From the NCBI GenBank assembly GCA_015179045.1, contig WHUZ01000002.1, positions 2,480,001 to 2,544,000 on the forward strand: a stretch of DNA of 64,000 nt. The letters are read 5' to 3'. Each line of letters starts with the position of its first letter. Within the stretch, counting starts at the first letter, position 1. Positions 45,081 through 56,859 of this stretch are shown here, piece by piece. This DNA is from Kalaharituber pfeilii. Lineage: Eukaryota; Ascomycota; Pezizomycetes; Pezizales; Pezizaceae. The notes under the pieces are model-generated. The model was not told the origin of the DNA. It ran no database searches and saw only the letters and a list, made by a program, of their open reading frames with translations. A program made the translations under genes and the position numbers.

Positions 45081-47586
45081 TTCCTGACTGATAGGATCCA
45101 TAGGTGAGAATCAGGGTCTGGGACCCCAGCTTCTTGTCTGGTTTGGACTTGAGGAGACGAACGAAGATCTTCTGTATAAATAGACATTTGGACCGTATGA
45201 GTTAGAAGGGCAAGCACTCGGGACTTGACCATAACAAATATACACGCTATCACACTTATCTCGCGCACGTCCTTACTTCTTCTACTTCGTGATTTACATG
45301 CATGGCCTACTTTTACGTACCCCGTAACAATAGCTGTCCACCAGACACACTGAACTAAAAATGAGAAAGGAAGAGCCAAATTCTACTCTGGTGAAGGAGC
45401 TATTATTTTGTTCTACAGGCGTTGTATATATTTCTAAGGTTGTATCACTGGTAGTCATTCGCAAGATGGTGCTTGGCATGTAGCATGTTTCCTTTTACGG
45501 AAGTAACTACTCCATTAGGTAGAAGTCAATACCCTCCAAATTTGCATTGTATTGACTCCAAAGTTTATATAACAGTGCTTTTATGCTACATTACCATATT
45601 GTAAAACCCAGGCGGAAGCAGCTTTGGGACAGTTGTGTTACAAGCTTGCCCAGCAGTTCCACCACCCAGTCATAACGAGACTAATGCCAGACTAGAGCAG
45701 AGGAGCTTTGGTTATCAAGCAACTAGCATTTGCACAGTGCGCGAGGGTGCAATTTTTACTTGCCATATTACTGCATACGATGTTTGGGAGCAAAGTAAAT
45801 GCATTTTCTATTTTGAGATACAATACATGACGTCGGTTGTTTCAAAAGGACGTTGCTATTTACGGGCTCTGACCTGATCAGACATGGATACGGAATGTTG
45901 GAGGAGGGAACGAGTATCATACCACTATCGTAACTTTGTCAAGAAACTTCTGCCTAGAAAGGCAAGAATATCGATCTCTACCCTGTTTTCGTGCCCAAAC
46001 TATTATTTTCAACCTCTATCATACCTTGGACTCGCAGGGTCGCAGAGTTGTATATTTGGCTTAGCAACCCGGCTTTTTACAATTTGAAGTACAGTATTTC
46101 AAGAACCCATTCCAGGTATGAGAACATCTCTACTCTAAGTGAGTGTAGGACTGAAACACCTGTTACGGCGGTGTATCTCGTTTTAATATATCTCAAACAC
46201 TTATGACCATACTTTGCTTTATATTGCACTGCTACATACTATTTCTTTTTTTCTATCTGGTATCTGGAACCTGATCATTAATTAGCAATACTGTCAGCCC
46301 CAGCAACGCCGACTACCCTACTATATCTGCACTGTAGTATATACCATGCAGTAGCTGGATAATTTTCTGCCTCTCTTCCCAATTTTTGTTGTTTTCCCCT
46401 CCCACTATGCTAGAGAGCCAGGATCGAGGCTGGGTGTCTAGGGTTTTATGTATCAGTCAAGGATTAAACAGAAAACATTAAAGCAAATTAAATTAAGAAA
46501 CGCATAGAGACTTCGTCCCAGCTGCAACTGTGAAACTTCAGATAGCCACGCCATGAATATCAGTGGGGCGCCTGGGGTGGATGGGACTCTAAGGCGGTGC
46601 AGATTTCTCGATAATACCTGAGTACAATCTTCTCTTATGTTTCTTAGTTATTTAATGCAGAGGTGCTTACATCTAGCTTGCTCCTGCCCCTAGACGGTAT
46701 GCGAATTATGATTTTTAGAACAGGAAAAAATAAAAATTAAGATTATTGACCTGCTGGCTGAATGCGGACATCTAGTCTGCTGGCATAAACCAATACATGC
46801 TACTGACTCATCTTAACCCGATGCTTGTGGCACACTGCATGACTTGAAATATTAATCATATTTCTCTCGCTGAGAGCATCTATTGTTTGTGCATCAGCAT
46901 TGGGGCTCATGCAGTACCTGCAAGTTTGCACATAGTTTTACTCCTTTATTTCAACGTACTGCATACGCCAACCGCTTTGTTACCGTACTTGACCTCTCTA
47001 CTCGTTCACACACTAGATCAATCGTCAGTCGGCCAGACGAATCGAGCACATAAGGACATCATTTCACCTAGAAATAATTCTACTGGCACGAGAAAAGAAG
47101 CATGATAGGCATGTTGTATGTTGAGGTTATGAGCATAAGGTCGTGGCAGTCAGGAGTTTCTGTAGTCGTATGTACTATATTACTCTATAACACATCAGGA
47201 CTTTGTAACCTTGTTCTGTGATAAAAAGCTTTCTCAACCTGATCGTTTTTGGAGCTTGTGAATAAATAAGATACCTCCAATATGTAAACAGCCTATACAG
47301 ACTTTCCACATTTTCAAGTTCATCTCCGAGTCCGTTCATCATTGATCCTCCCCATAATCAATGTAAGAATGAACGTCGTTATGGTGCACCAAGAACGATA
47401 GTTGCTAAATTACATATCGAGTAGTTGAGTTTGTATGAAATTTATGCTTTGGAGGAAGGTGGATCTGGTTCTTCAAAAAGAAATCATTTCGCCTTGCGCT
47501 TCACCATTTAAAAGCTATGTTTTTAGTTTTTTGGTTATTTAAGATATGAAGCTCTGATGGTGACAGCATGATACCATCTCATAGCA
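45081..47586. other. gene-free stretch
   Basis: About 2.5 kb of AT-rich DNA with only short ORFs on both strands. I see no domain, RNA gene or element boundaries. Confidence 0.45.
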
Positions 47587-48987
47587 CTATGAAGGTCCTG
47601 CAGCAGCTTTCTTCTTCTTGTCCTCGACCTGGAGAGTGTTTGATACTAGGTTAGAGAAAGATCATAATTCCACATGGTTGACCAATTCACTTCACGAAAA
47701 AAGGAGTGCTGTGCTTACCTGCTCAATGTTGTCCTCTGGAATAACTTTATATTTCTCCAACAGAAACTCCTCAATCTCATCACTCAAATCACCCTGCACC
47801 ACAATCTCCTCCCCACCGCCTGGTGACTTTGTCACTGAACTTCCACATGCAAACTTCTTCCCCAATTCCTTTGCCACCTTCTTCAAGTCGAGACTGAACG
47901 CCTCCAGGCCTGTAATGACAATGACATGCTTACGCTTGGTGCGCTCAACACGCTTCAGAATCACCTTGCTAGTCGCCTTCTTAATGGCGTCGGCTTCCTC
48001 CGCTTTGGCTGCACGGGCGGCCTTCTTTGCTGCATCTTTCTCCGCTTTGGCTTGAGCCTCGACAGAGAGCGTAGAGAGGCTTGTGGCGACTGCATCTGTG
48101 TAGAGGGAGATGATGTTAGGTCTGTCGACAATAAAAATTGGACGAGAAGGGAAGGAGGTGTGGGGGGTGAAGGGCAGTATGCAGGTAATACAGACAAGGG
48201 AAGAGCTAACCCTCAGAATATAGTGCATTAAACAAGTCCTTATGTGTCGTCTCGAGCCAGTCTTTACATTTCTTGGTTGTACCGCCAAATTCGCAGTACT
48301 ATAATATGAGTGACGAAGAGTAAGCTCATGGTTTCATCTTAGCATTTCCATCTTCGATTTCTCCTGCGTGAGATCCAACATAGCAAAGAATTTTTTTTTT
48401 AAAAAAAAAAGAAAGCAATACATCAAGATACGTAGATGTATAGAAGATAAATTAGTTGCATCATCCTTTCCTGGTATAAAAACAGATATAGGGTATCAAG
48501 GATCAAGACGTGAGCCCTGAAAACGTGAAATTGATATCGAGAAATGAAAAGAAACCAAAATCACCAAAATCACTCACCTCAGGAGGTAAAGAACAGACTT
48601 GAACAAGTCGATTGAAATCCCAGACTCAGATCCGGGTCATAATCCTAGTCATCAGCCTTCAATTCACGAACCATAAACCAATGCCAGCTCCCCCGCTCCC
48701 CACCACCAGCACCAGCACCACCACCTCCTCCCTCTCCTCCTTCCCCTCTCTCCTCTTCCGAGCTGACCAGCCAACCAACACCTGACAGCCGACTCCATAC
48801 AGGGAAGCGAAATCGGGTAATGGGCTTGGGGAAGAGCGATATCTCATGCCTATGCTTATTGCATCTCCTGCATGCAACGCTGATTTTGCATGTTCTGCTC
48901 ACCTCCGCAGTAAACTACTTTCTTAGCCTGGGGCTCTAGTAATGGTGCTGGTGGCACTGCTGCAGATTCCACTGCTGTGTCTGCCAT
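47587..48987 (-). CDS. TMA22: density-regulated protein, translation recycling factor (DENR/Tma22)
   Basis: 203-residue protein that with MCT-1/Tma20 recycles 40S subunits and promotes reinitiation. Five exons: 48903-48987, 48578-48597 (a 20-nt microexon), 48211-48298, 47719-48095 and 47587-47628; all phases agree. The N-terminal Cys-containing motif is assembled across three exons: KKVVYCGG, VCSLPPE, then YCEFGGTTKKCKDWL, a candidate zinc site. A Lys/Ala-rich linker leads to the C-terminal SUI1 domain (KVILKRVERTKRKHVIVITG, KKVAKELGKKFACGSSV, IVVQGDLSDEIEEFL). The tail ends VEDKKKKAAAGPS. The microexon would be missed by most ORF-based callers. Confidence 0.93.
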
Positions 48988-50450
48988 GGTATGCTCAGGC
49001 GCTGTTCAGTGGTGTACCGGTGTATCGTTGAGTGGTCCCTTAGAGTAGCGTCGTCGGCCTGTTCGAGCGAGAGGGAGGGTGGTGGACGGGGCTGCTGGGG
49101 GGTGATTGGGGATAGGCCACTGTTGGGCAGACAGTCTACAAAGCTCACAAATATTATAATGGTAGGTGCTCGATATGTAGAGTGCAGCGGGCAGCGTGGT
49201 CGAATGCCTTTGTGGTCGAGAAGACGTAGATCTTGCCAGTGGGCTGCGGAGTTGATTGGCTCAGACGACCCAACGACCGACACCAAATATGCAGCAAAGA
49301 ACTTCTCCCCGTGATACAGGTACTAAGCGGACGTAAAAATTCACGTCCAGTAAGGGGTCATCTCTATCTGCTCTATAGCACGCTATTGTCTCACGGCCAA
49401 ATGAATTGACCTCACCTTTCGTTTCACGCTATTCCCTGCCGGAAACCATTCGTTCCCCCTCCCAGGATGAAAGCCTCACCGCAGAGGGCTTGTGAGGTAC
49501 AGTAAGTTCATCCAGCCCCGTTTAAAATGCTTGTGTGTCAGTGACATGACTTGGGGCAGCACCCCTTCTGCGCTTGAACATTTCGGACAGTCCCGTGACA
49601 CTGGAGATTGCAGGCCTCAGTAGGGACTGCAAGGTTCAAGATCTAGACTGCGACTGTAGTAGTCTAAGATGGCTATTCCAGATAAGATATGTACAGAGCA
49701 TAATGTGGCCCATATCAAACAGTGATAGAAGGCAACTCTTAATGAATGTCCTAATATGCTGAACAATAATGTTTGCAGTTAGGTATGATACTGCTTTCGA
49801 GGCTTGAAGGAATCTGATGGAATTCTTGCTCTACCTACATAGCCCGCATCAGAATCCATGAAAATGAAGTCTCGACATAGAATGGGCTTTAAAGATTATT
49901 CTTCTGGTCGCACAGCGAATGTTAAAACTATCTTCATGATGATGATGATGATGATGATGATGATGTCGCAGCAACTTATTACTTTGTGCTAATTATTGAA
50001 ATTATAGTTGGAATTTGGCAAATTGTTGCTGTCACTGTATTGATCTCAACACGTTCAAGCATGACGTTTTACTGCCAATACCCAGGCACCTGCAACTCTC
50101 CGCAGGCTACTATGTGACAGGCATGGCGAAGAAGGTTGACTTGGTTAGCGAGACTGCCATGTTTCGATTACTCATTGCTTGGTTGTACTACCTTGTGGTG
50201 AAGTTGAGAGACAGATGTAGAGTACTTGGAAAGCTAACAATTCTTCTCAACAATCTAGATTTAGCCCCCATTTGCAAGTCATGACACAACGAACGAAGTG
50301 CAACCAGACTACGAACGAAGAAGATACTACAGTTTCTCAATTACAGATGAAAAGTGATTTATGCAGAATATAGGAAACAACGTTCCTCAGAGACCCATAC
50401 TTTGCTCCGTATATCATTACGCACCACTCATGACCCTGCTTACAAGATAC
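48988..50450. other. gene-free stretch with GAT microsatellite
   Basis: TMA22 promoter at the left, otherwise noncoding. A (GAT)n/(ATG)n microsatellite of about 10 units lies at 49935-49966. ORF 50015-50284 has no recognisable features. Confidence 0.45.
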
Positions 50451-50684
50451 GTTTCTTGAGCTTCAGCCTCAAATCCTGATAACAATAAATAACTTTTGCG
50501 CGCTGCCGTTACAATCGTCGAGGTCCAACCCTGATTAAGCAACCATGATGTCTTCCAGGATACTTTCGTTTCTTGAGCTTCAGCCTCAAATCCTGATAAC
50601 AATAAATAACTTTTGCGCGCTGCCGTTACAATCGTCGAGGTCCAACCCTGATTAAGCAACCATGATGTCTTCCAGGATACTTTC
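50451..50684. repeat. 117-bp tandem duplication covering the ORC2 3' end
   Basis: Two essentially identical 117-bp units, 50451-50567 and 50568-50684. The right-hand unit contains the last ten codons and stop of ORC2 (stop at 50652-50654) plus the start of its 3' UTR; the left-hand unit repeats these downstream of the real stop. Because 117 is a multiple of three, the minus strand stays open across both units in another frame. The near identity indicates a recent event that leaves the ORC2 product unchanged. Confidence 0.9.
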
Positions 50685-52369
50685 GAGCTCTTCCTTTCTG
50701 AAGGGGGCCCATAATATTTCTGTTCCTTGTAGGTCCCTTCTAGACGTTACCATTTGGTGATCATGAAACCTTCACAGGATCACACATCGTTAGACTTGTG
50801 CTAAACCTTGATGAATGGGAGCGTGGGAGAAACTTACTCCTTCAATAATGTCCTAAATGCCATATCATTGCTGCAAATGAACTCCTCTATGCCCATTTGA
50901 TAGAGTACTTTGTACTCGACACCATACTGCTCTCCAGCTACTTCATTGCCACCACCTCCATCCTCCTCCATAGCCTGCAGCTGATGACTGACTAGTATCC
51001 TATAGAGATCCTTTGCATTCTGTGGGAGAGATGCCAGAACATATTTCACACCCTTTGTACCTCCAGCACGCCCAGACCCTCCCATCTTTATCGAATCCTC
51101 CACAGAGGCTTCCCCTACACTATATGGTACAAATGTGGTAGCATCATGCCATAAGAAGTTAAACTGGGAAGCTTTGGCAGAGTCCCAGAGAAGTGGCGCT
51201 CTGATATGATCAATGGAAGCAACCACAGATATCCGAGGATGAGAAGCAAGGCGTGCGAGGACCGCTTGATGGCGCTCCCCACGAAGAGCCTCTCCGTCGA
51301 GCGAATGTATTATGAGTGTGATGCGTGCATCGTGAGGGAAGGTGTCTCTGATATCATCATCCTCATCCTCACCATTCAGTAGTGATAACAAATTGTCAAG
51401 CATGTCATTTGGATTTGATCCCAATTTTCTCCCATGGTCCGCACCAAGTATAGTTGTGAATATGGTGCTTAAAATATCCCGCGTTGTCAACGTTGGGACA
51501 TGTCCATTGACCACCACTACAAAATTTTTTGGTGACCATATTTTTTTTGCGAACTCCATCAGCAACTTCCGCTTCGAGCCGTAACCATAAACCATGACGT
51601 TGAAGTTCTGAGAAAGCTCGAACGCCCACTGCCCAAAGTTCTCACGGTGAATATCAAGCAGCATCTGCCGCTCATCTTCATGGGGCATAGCATACTCTCG
51701 CAACAATCGGTGGTACTCGCCCAGATCCAGTGGTGGCAAATTCGCCAAAGTACTATTTGACGTTTTTGTCCCTCGACGATGCTGCTCAAAATAGCTTTCG
51801 TAACCCTCCACAGGTGGAGGCTCGTATTTCTCTTTCTTCTTCGTAGGGCGTCTCTTCCGTGGACTTTTACCCAGCTCTGTTGCGGTATCACCTTCTCCAT
51901 CGCCTAAAAGACCTTGATCCACTCCCTCATCGTCATCATCATCATCATCCTCTATCTCCTCTCCAAGGCCCAGTTGTGAATAAATCTTAGTCGCCAGTAA
52001 ATCCTCAGTCTCGTCATCATCCTCACTTAAATCCCCATTCATAGCCTTCTGCATCATAATCCTTGCACCCTTTCTCCTTGCCGACCTGTCGGCATTCCGC
52101 ACGATACCGGTATCCCAGAGGTCGCTCTCTACATCCGCCTCCTGCCGCTTCGAGGGTGTTTTGAGAATTGACCTTCGAGGAGTAGCTGTGGCTCCGGCAT
52201 CCCCATTCTTTTGGTTTCGTCGACTAGGTGTCTGTGGTATGGAGCCAGCATTGTTTGATTTTGAAGGTGAGAGTTGAATGCTGTTGTTTCGTCTCGAGGG
52301 CGAATGGGTTGACCCTTCTGCAATTGGTGAGAGGATGGACGGCTCGTCAAACTGGAGCTTTCTTTTCAT
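50652..52369 (-). CDS. ORC2: origin recognition complex subunit 2
   Basis: 549-residue subunit of the six-protein ORC that marks replication origins in the nucleus. Exon 1 50838-52369, intron 50770-50837 with GTAAGT donor, exon 2 50652-50769. The N-terminal 180 residues are disordered and basic with several SPSK/TPSRR/TPRR-type sites suitable for CDK phosphorylation, then an acidic run. The conserved core begins near residue 187 (VEGYESYFEQHR). It includes a degenerate Walker-A-like loop MVYGYGSKRKLL (259-270), as usual for Orc2, then FVVVVNGHVPTLTTRDILST, LIIHSLDGEALRG and VVASIDHIRAPLLWD. Exon 2 supplies the C-terminal winged-helix end: FHDHQMVTSRRD and FRKEELESILEDIMVA. Start MKRKLQFDEP matches fungal Orc2. 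Confidence 0.93.
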
Positions 52370-53328
52370 GTTTTGTCAATTCTCGTTCGTTCGTCCTCTT
52401 GGGTTCTTGTTGTTAGAGGGTGTGATTGATGCCGTTGGAGGACGGGTTTGAGTTCTGCTGCACGAGCCGGTGAGATCTGGGATGCAGACCTCAATGGTCG
52501 GAGCTTCCTCGCACATCGCGTACGAAGGAAGCATATGAGAGTGGCTGTCGAAGCTAAGCTTTGTTGGCTCGGTGTTGCATAAGCTGCACGGCAACCAGGT
52601 AACCACCATCCACTCATGCGGACGTAGCCATCAGGGGGCTTCGTCTACGATAGAGTAGTATTCGTGTACATCGTTCGCAACTATTACCACGATATCTCAT
52701 TGCAATTCATTATTCTTCTATTAATCTCTTTACTCGGCATACTGTTGTTCGTTCCACACATGATTTACTCTTCCCACTATTCTGTGTTTTATATGTACAA
52801 CAGAGAGTTATTCCTCTCTTCACGCTCCCAGCAGAAGACCTATTGTGTCAGGGGGCTGTCGAAACTGTTTGTTCCTTCGCTTTCTATTGCTGATACTGGT
52901 CTGACGAGAACACGGAATCGAGTGAGATTTTGACTGGTTGAACAGTGCCAATGGATGCAGGATATATACTCTGGTCAGATGAGAAAAAATGAATGGGAAA
53001 GGAGAGGGTAAAATAGGATATATGAAGGGAGTAGTCACAGCATGAGGGCAGAGCAGCCTCATCGTTCCCTACCATTTTAAATTCTTTTAGTTGGGGCCGT
53101 ACAGAAGGCTTATTCATTTCATGCTGCGAGACGCCAAAAGCAACAAAGGGACTGGCCAAGACAGGGGTGTGACGGATAGGTATGATATGTACATCTCAAG
53201 CTTCTGCTTCGGACCCACAGTTGTGAAAAACCAGCAGTTCACACAGCTTTCACATTTCTCTGACGGAAACACAATCCCTGCAAAGCTCCACTAAAACCTC
53301 CTCTCCAGCCACTCCTATCAACGCCACC
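52370..53328. promoter_or_regulatory. divergent ORC2/HUB1 intergenic region
   Basis: 959 bp between the divergent start codons of ORC2 and HUB1. Both promoters must lie here; the 30 bases before HUB1 are C-rich with a favourable CACC before the ATG. No further gene seen. Confidence 0.4.
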
Positions 53329-53550
53329 ATGATCGAAATCATCTGCAACGACCGTCTCGGCAAAAAGATCCGCGTGAAATGCGACCCAAACGACACGATC
53401 GGAGACTTTAAGAAGCTCATCGCTGCGCAGATTGGCACCAGCCCGGAAAAGATTGTGCTCAAGAAGTGGTACACCACATTCAAGGACCACATCACGCTGG
53501 CAGATTATGAGATTGGGAATGGGAGTAGTTTGGAGATGTATTATAGCTGA
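53329..53550 (+). CDS. HUB1: ubiquitin-like modifier Hub1/UBL5
   Basis: Single-exon protein of 73 residues, the exact family length. Hub1 binds the spliceosomal protein Snu66 non-covalently and modulates splice-site choice in the nucleus. [56 protein letters not shown] and GSSLEMYYS match the family along its whole length. The C-terminus ends in a double Tyr and Ser (MYYS), close to the Tyr-Tyr typical of Hub1, with no GG for conjugation. The ATG is in strong context (GCCACCATG). Confidence 0.97.
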   Translation: MIEIICNDRLGKKIRVKCDPNDTIGDFKKLIAAQIGTSPEKIVLKKWYTTFKDHITLADYEIGNGSSLEMYYS

Positions 53551-54207
53551 ACAAAGCGGGGAAGTTTGGATGGTGGGGCGAAGGAGGAGGAAGTGGGAGA
53601 GAGACGGTGGGGAGGATGGAGGGGATGTTTTTTCTGAAGTGAGAGGGTTCACGCCAAAGCCAAGATCTACAGAGCACCTCATTGCTGTTATTATTCATTC
53701 GAATGACCGGCTGGGATAGACTTACATTCGATTTCCCCACAGGTAAAAAGCTCTCTTCCATCGTCGGCCCCCAGTCCTTACTTCTATCTATTCTACCGCT
53801 CTTTCTATTCCGCAGAATCCCTCAATCCCTCGATCCTGTCCTCAAGCATCCAACCTATTCATCCACCCCCTTCTCTCTTTGCCCGCTAGGTGCTTCAACA
53901 GTGTTGCTGTTTTGATTTATATCTTTTTCCACATGCAACGTTATGGAGGAGTTTACTTCGTATATACTTGGTTTTGCTTCTTTTTTCAGAAATATATCTT
54001 TTTCTACTCTGATGAACCCATGTCCCTCTTGTTATGCTTAACATTCGATATCACCATGATAATAAACCTTTTTCTTGGGTGAAGTTGTGAGACTTCGTGC
54101 TTTGTACTTAGCTATGTAGCTAACCAATAGCTACAATTATAAACTCCTCCGTCCCAATTTACATTCTTTTTCATTCTCAAGCACGTACTTATCAACCCCC
54201 TCCTCTT
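53551..54207. other. intergenic region between convergent genes
   Basis: 3' flanks of HUB1 and the MoCo gene; CT-rich and T-rich tracts, no gene supported. Confidence 0.4.
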
Positions 54208-56644
54208 TCACACCACCCTTCCAATTAAAATCGCCTCCACCCTCTCCCCCGCCGGCACTGCACCCCTCTCTCTCCTCTTGTCACTCACCTCCGCTTCCGC
54301 CTCCCCCTTCGCGGGCATACACAACAACGCATTCGCGCCCACAAGGCTCCCGACCCTACTACTTCTCTGCCCGCCCGTCGTCCTGGCTGCCAGTTGGCCT
54401 CCTGCCCTCTCCGCATCCCACGTTACCACTGCCCTCACAAACTCCGGCCTTGGATCCAGCGGCACATCATTTTCAAGTGTCACTTTGACCCGCGGCAGGT
54501 GTCGTGTCTGCACTGGCACACCGGAGAACTGGCGGAGTGCAGGAAGCACGAAGAGGTGGAATGTGACGAGAGCAGAGGCAGGGTTGCCGGGAAGGGCGAA
54601 GAGCAGTTTGTGGATCTCAGAAGCTGAGGATGGGGAGGGGACGGTGGCAAAAGTGGTCGGCTTCCCGGGTTTCATGGCCACGCGGCCAAAGTGGATGGTT
54701 CCGTTGAGAGAGTGTTGGATTGTTGGCTTGAGGAGGTCGAGTTCGCCCATGGAGACGCCGCCGGTGGAGATGAGAACATCGAGGTTGGAGAGGGCATCGC
54801 GGAGGGTAGATTCGAGCGTGTTAGCCCTAATTTGGTTAACGCGTTAGAAGGGGAAAGAACGAAAAGGATGCCCGGAAGGTAGGGAAGAGGAAGGGTTCAA
54901 CGTACTGGTCCTTGATGATGCCTAGATCGACTACTTCGTACCCCCATGACTTGACTGCCGCGATTAGTGTTGGCCGATTGCTATCTCGGATTTCACCTGT
55001 CCTGAGATCCCCGGGACGATTGTGCTCGACAACTTCGTCGCCTGTACTCATGATTCCCACTATAGGCTTCCTATACACCTTTACTTCTGATATCCCTAAG
55101 GAAGCAAGGACACCAATCTCGCCTCCTGCAGCTGCCACCTCAGTGTCTTTTGAGAGGACCTTTGATCCCATAGCTACATCACTGCCGATCTGGCGTACAT
55201 TTTCATCCGGGCCCATATTCGAGGCAAGAATTTCGACTTTGAGTTCCTCTTTACCATCGGGAGTGGATTCAATTAGACGGGTGTCCTCGACCATGACTAC
55301 CGCGGTGGCCCCAGCTGGGACCGGTGCACCAGTCGTAATCCGGGCGATTTGTCCTGGTTGGAGGGATGGTGGGGGGGCGTTAGGGTCTGATGGTGCTGCA
55401 TGAGAGACTGCAACGACGGGGTAGATGCCAGGGCCGTCAGTGCCGACGACGGCATACCCATCTACAATTGAGGCACGGAAGGCTGGAACGGGGACAGGAG
55501 CGCGAATGTCATAGGCAAGGACGTAGCCAATGAGGGAAGAGTCAACAGGGCGGGTGATGATTTCAGCGCCGGCGGGGGTGTGCTTGGAGATGAGGGCGTG
55601 GGCATCAAGCATGGATATCATTGGGTACGGGGATGCGCGGAGGCGGCGGGTGGCGGAGGTGCCGGGGGCGGTGATGAGGGCTGATGGGCTGGTATGCGGT
55701 TGGGGGTGGCATGGGCATGGTGGTGGCCACAGCTGTGGTGGCCGGGTTCTTTTACTGGGAGGGTGGTACTCGGGGTACTGGAGAGGCCGGAGGCAGATTC
55801 AAGGGCCTTGACGCCGCCGGAGTGAAGCTTGCGGGAAGATTGGAGGCCAGCGGTTTGGATGCAGGCGTGGGGAAGGAGTTTGATGATGGCTTCGAGGTTC
55901 TCTTTGGCACCTTTGGGGCTGCCGGGGAGGGTCACGACGACGGTACCGTGGCGGGAGCCTGCGACGGGGCGGGACATGGCGGCGACTGATGGAGTTGAGG
56001 GTTAGAGAGGTAGCGAGGCAGCGGGAGCGAGGTAGGCAAGGTTCAAGGGACGTACAGGGCGTAATGCTGAAGGAGGCCGCGAGCATGGCATGTCTGTGTT
56101 GCCCGCTTAATTATGTGCCAATTGACCGATTGAGGTGTGTTTGTGCTTGCAAGTGAGAGCAGGCGTGAGGAGGGACTTACACTAGACCTGGCGCTTTCTT
56201 GTGGAGAAGCCCAGAGACCACCTGAAAGTATCGAGCAGAGAAGAATCGGCCGTCAGAATCCTATGCATCTGCGGGCGGCAGCTCTGGCGCATACACAGTA
56301 GAATGCGGCGGCGGCCTACATACCTCTGGCGTGACGTCGTCCACCGCAAACCCGGTCCCACCGCTGGTGACCACCAGATTCATGTTCGGGCAGTCCTCCT
56401 GGTTATTGTTGTCTGTCCACTTTCGGATTGCACTGATGATTTCCTGCTCGCGGTCCGCGACGAGTGCAGTGTCAAGCACGTCCCATTGCGAGGAGGCAAC
56501 GGCAGCGTTCGCTTTTGCAAAGGCCTCTACGAGGACCGGGGTTGCGAGGTCAGTCGTGGTACCTTCGGCAGCGCTGGTGGAGATGGTGAGGATGCCGACG
56601 CGGAGGCGAACTGGCGCGGGAGCGGTGTCGGGACTCGAGGGCAT
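54208..56644 (-). CDS. molybdenum cofactor biosynthesis fusion protein (MogA-MoeA, gephyrin/CnxE type)
   Basis: Bifunctional enzyme that adenylates molybdopterin (MogA-like domain) and inserts molybdate (MoeA-like domain), acting in the cytosol. Exons: 56324-56644, 56181-56221, 56056-56093, 54906-55985 and 54208-54826. The N-terminal domain shows LRVGILTISTSAAEGTTTD and the binding loop LVVTSGGTGFAVDDVTPE, then SRPVAGSRHGTVVVTLPGSPKGAKENLEA split over small exons. A His-rich linker (HHSCGHHHAH) leads to MoeA: SPYPMISMLDAHALI, VDGYAVVGTDG, ARITTGAPVPAGATAVV, VGIMSTGDEV, DVLISTGGVSMGELD, LLFALPGNPASALVTFHLF. In the linker (about 55690-55725) the reading frame shifts by one with no normal intron. 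Fungal order Mog-Moe equals Aspergillus CnxE. It shares a 215-bp divergent promoter with the Nudix gene. Confidence 0.9.
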
Positions 56645-56859
56645 TGTATTGTATGTGCTGTGGAGGAGGGAGAGGGACAGCGGTGGTGGGGGCTGCGGAT
56701 GGCGCTGGCGCTGGTGGAGCTGTTGCCGCTGCGCAGGGCGTGTGGCAACAGCGGGCGTCCACTGGCGGGGCTCAGGCTTGGCTTTGGCGGGCAGCCGCTA
56801 TCGATAAGGGCTGCAGCGCCTCGTCACTATCCCCCGCCCCAGGCACCCAGCTTGCAGCC
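56645..56859. promoter_or_regulatory. short divergent promoter between MoCo fusion and Nudix genes
   Basis: Only 215 bp separate the two start codons. The sequence is GC-rich with G-rich words (GGTGGGGGCTGCGG, GGCGCTGGCGCTGG) and no obvious TATA box, so both genes probably use one shared regulatory region. Confidence 0.5.

Noticed and set aside
49935..49966. CRISPR-like or coding repeat
   Set aside because: Plain (GAT)n microsatellite; there are no spacers, and this is a eukaryotic chromosome.
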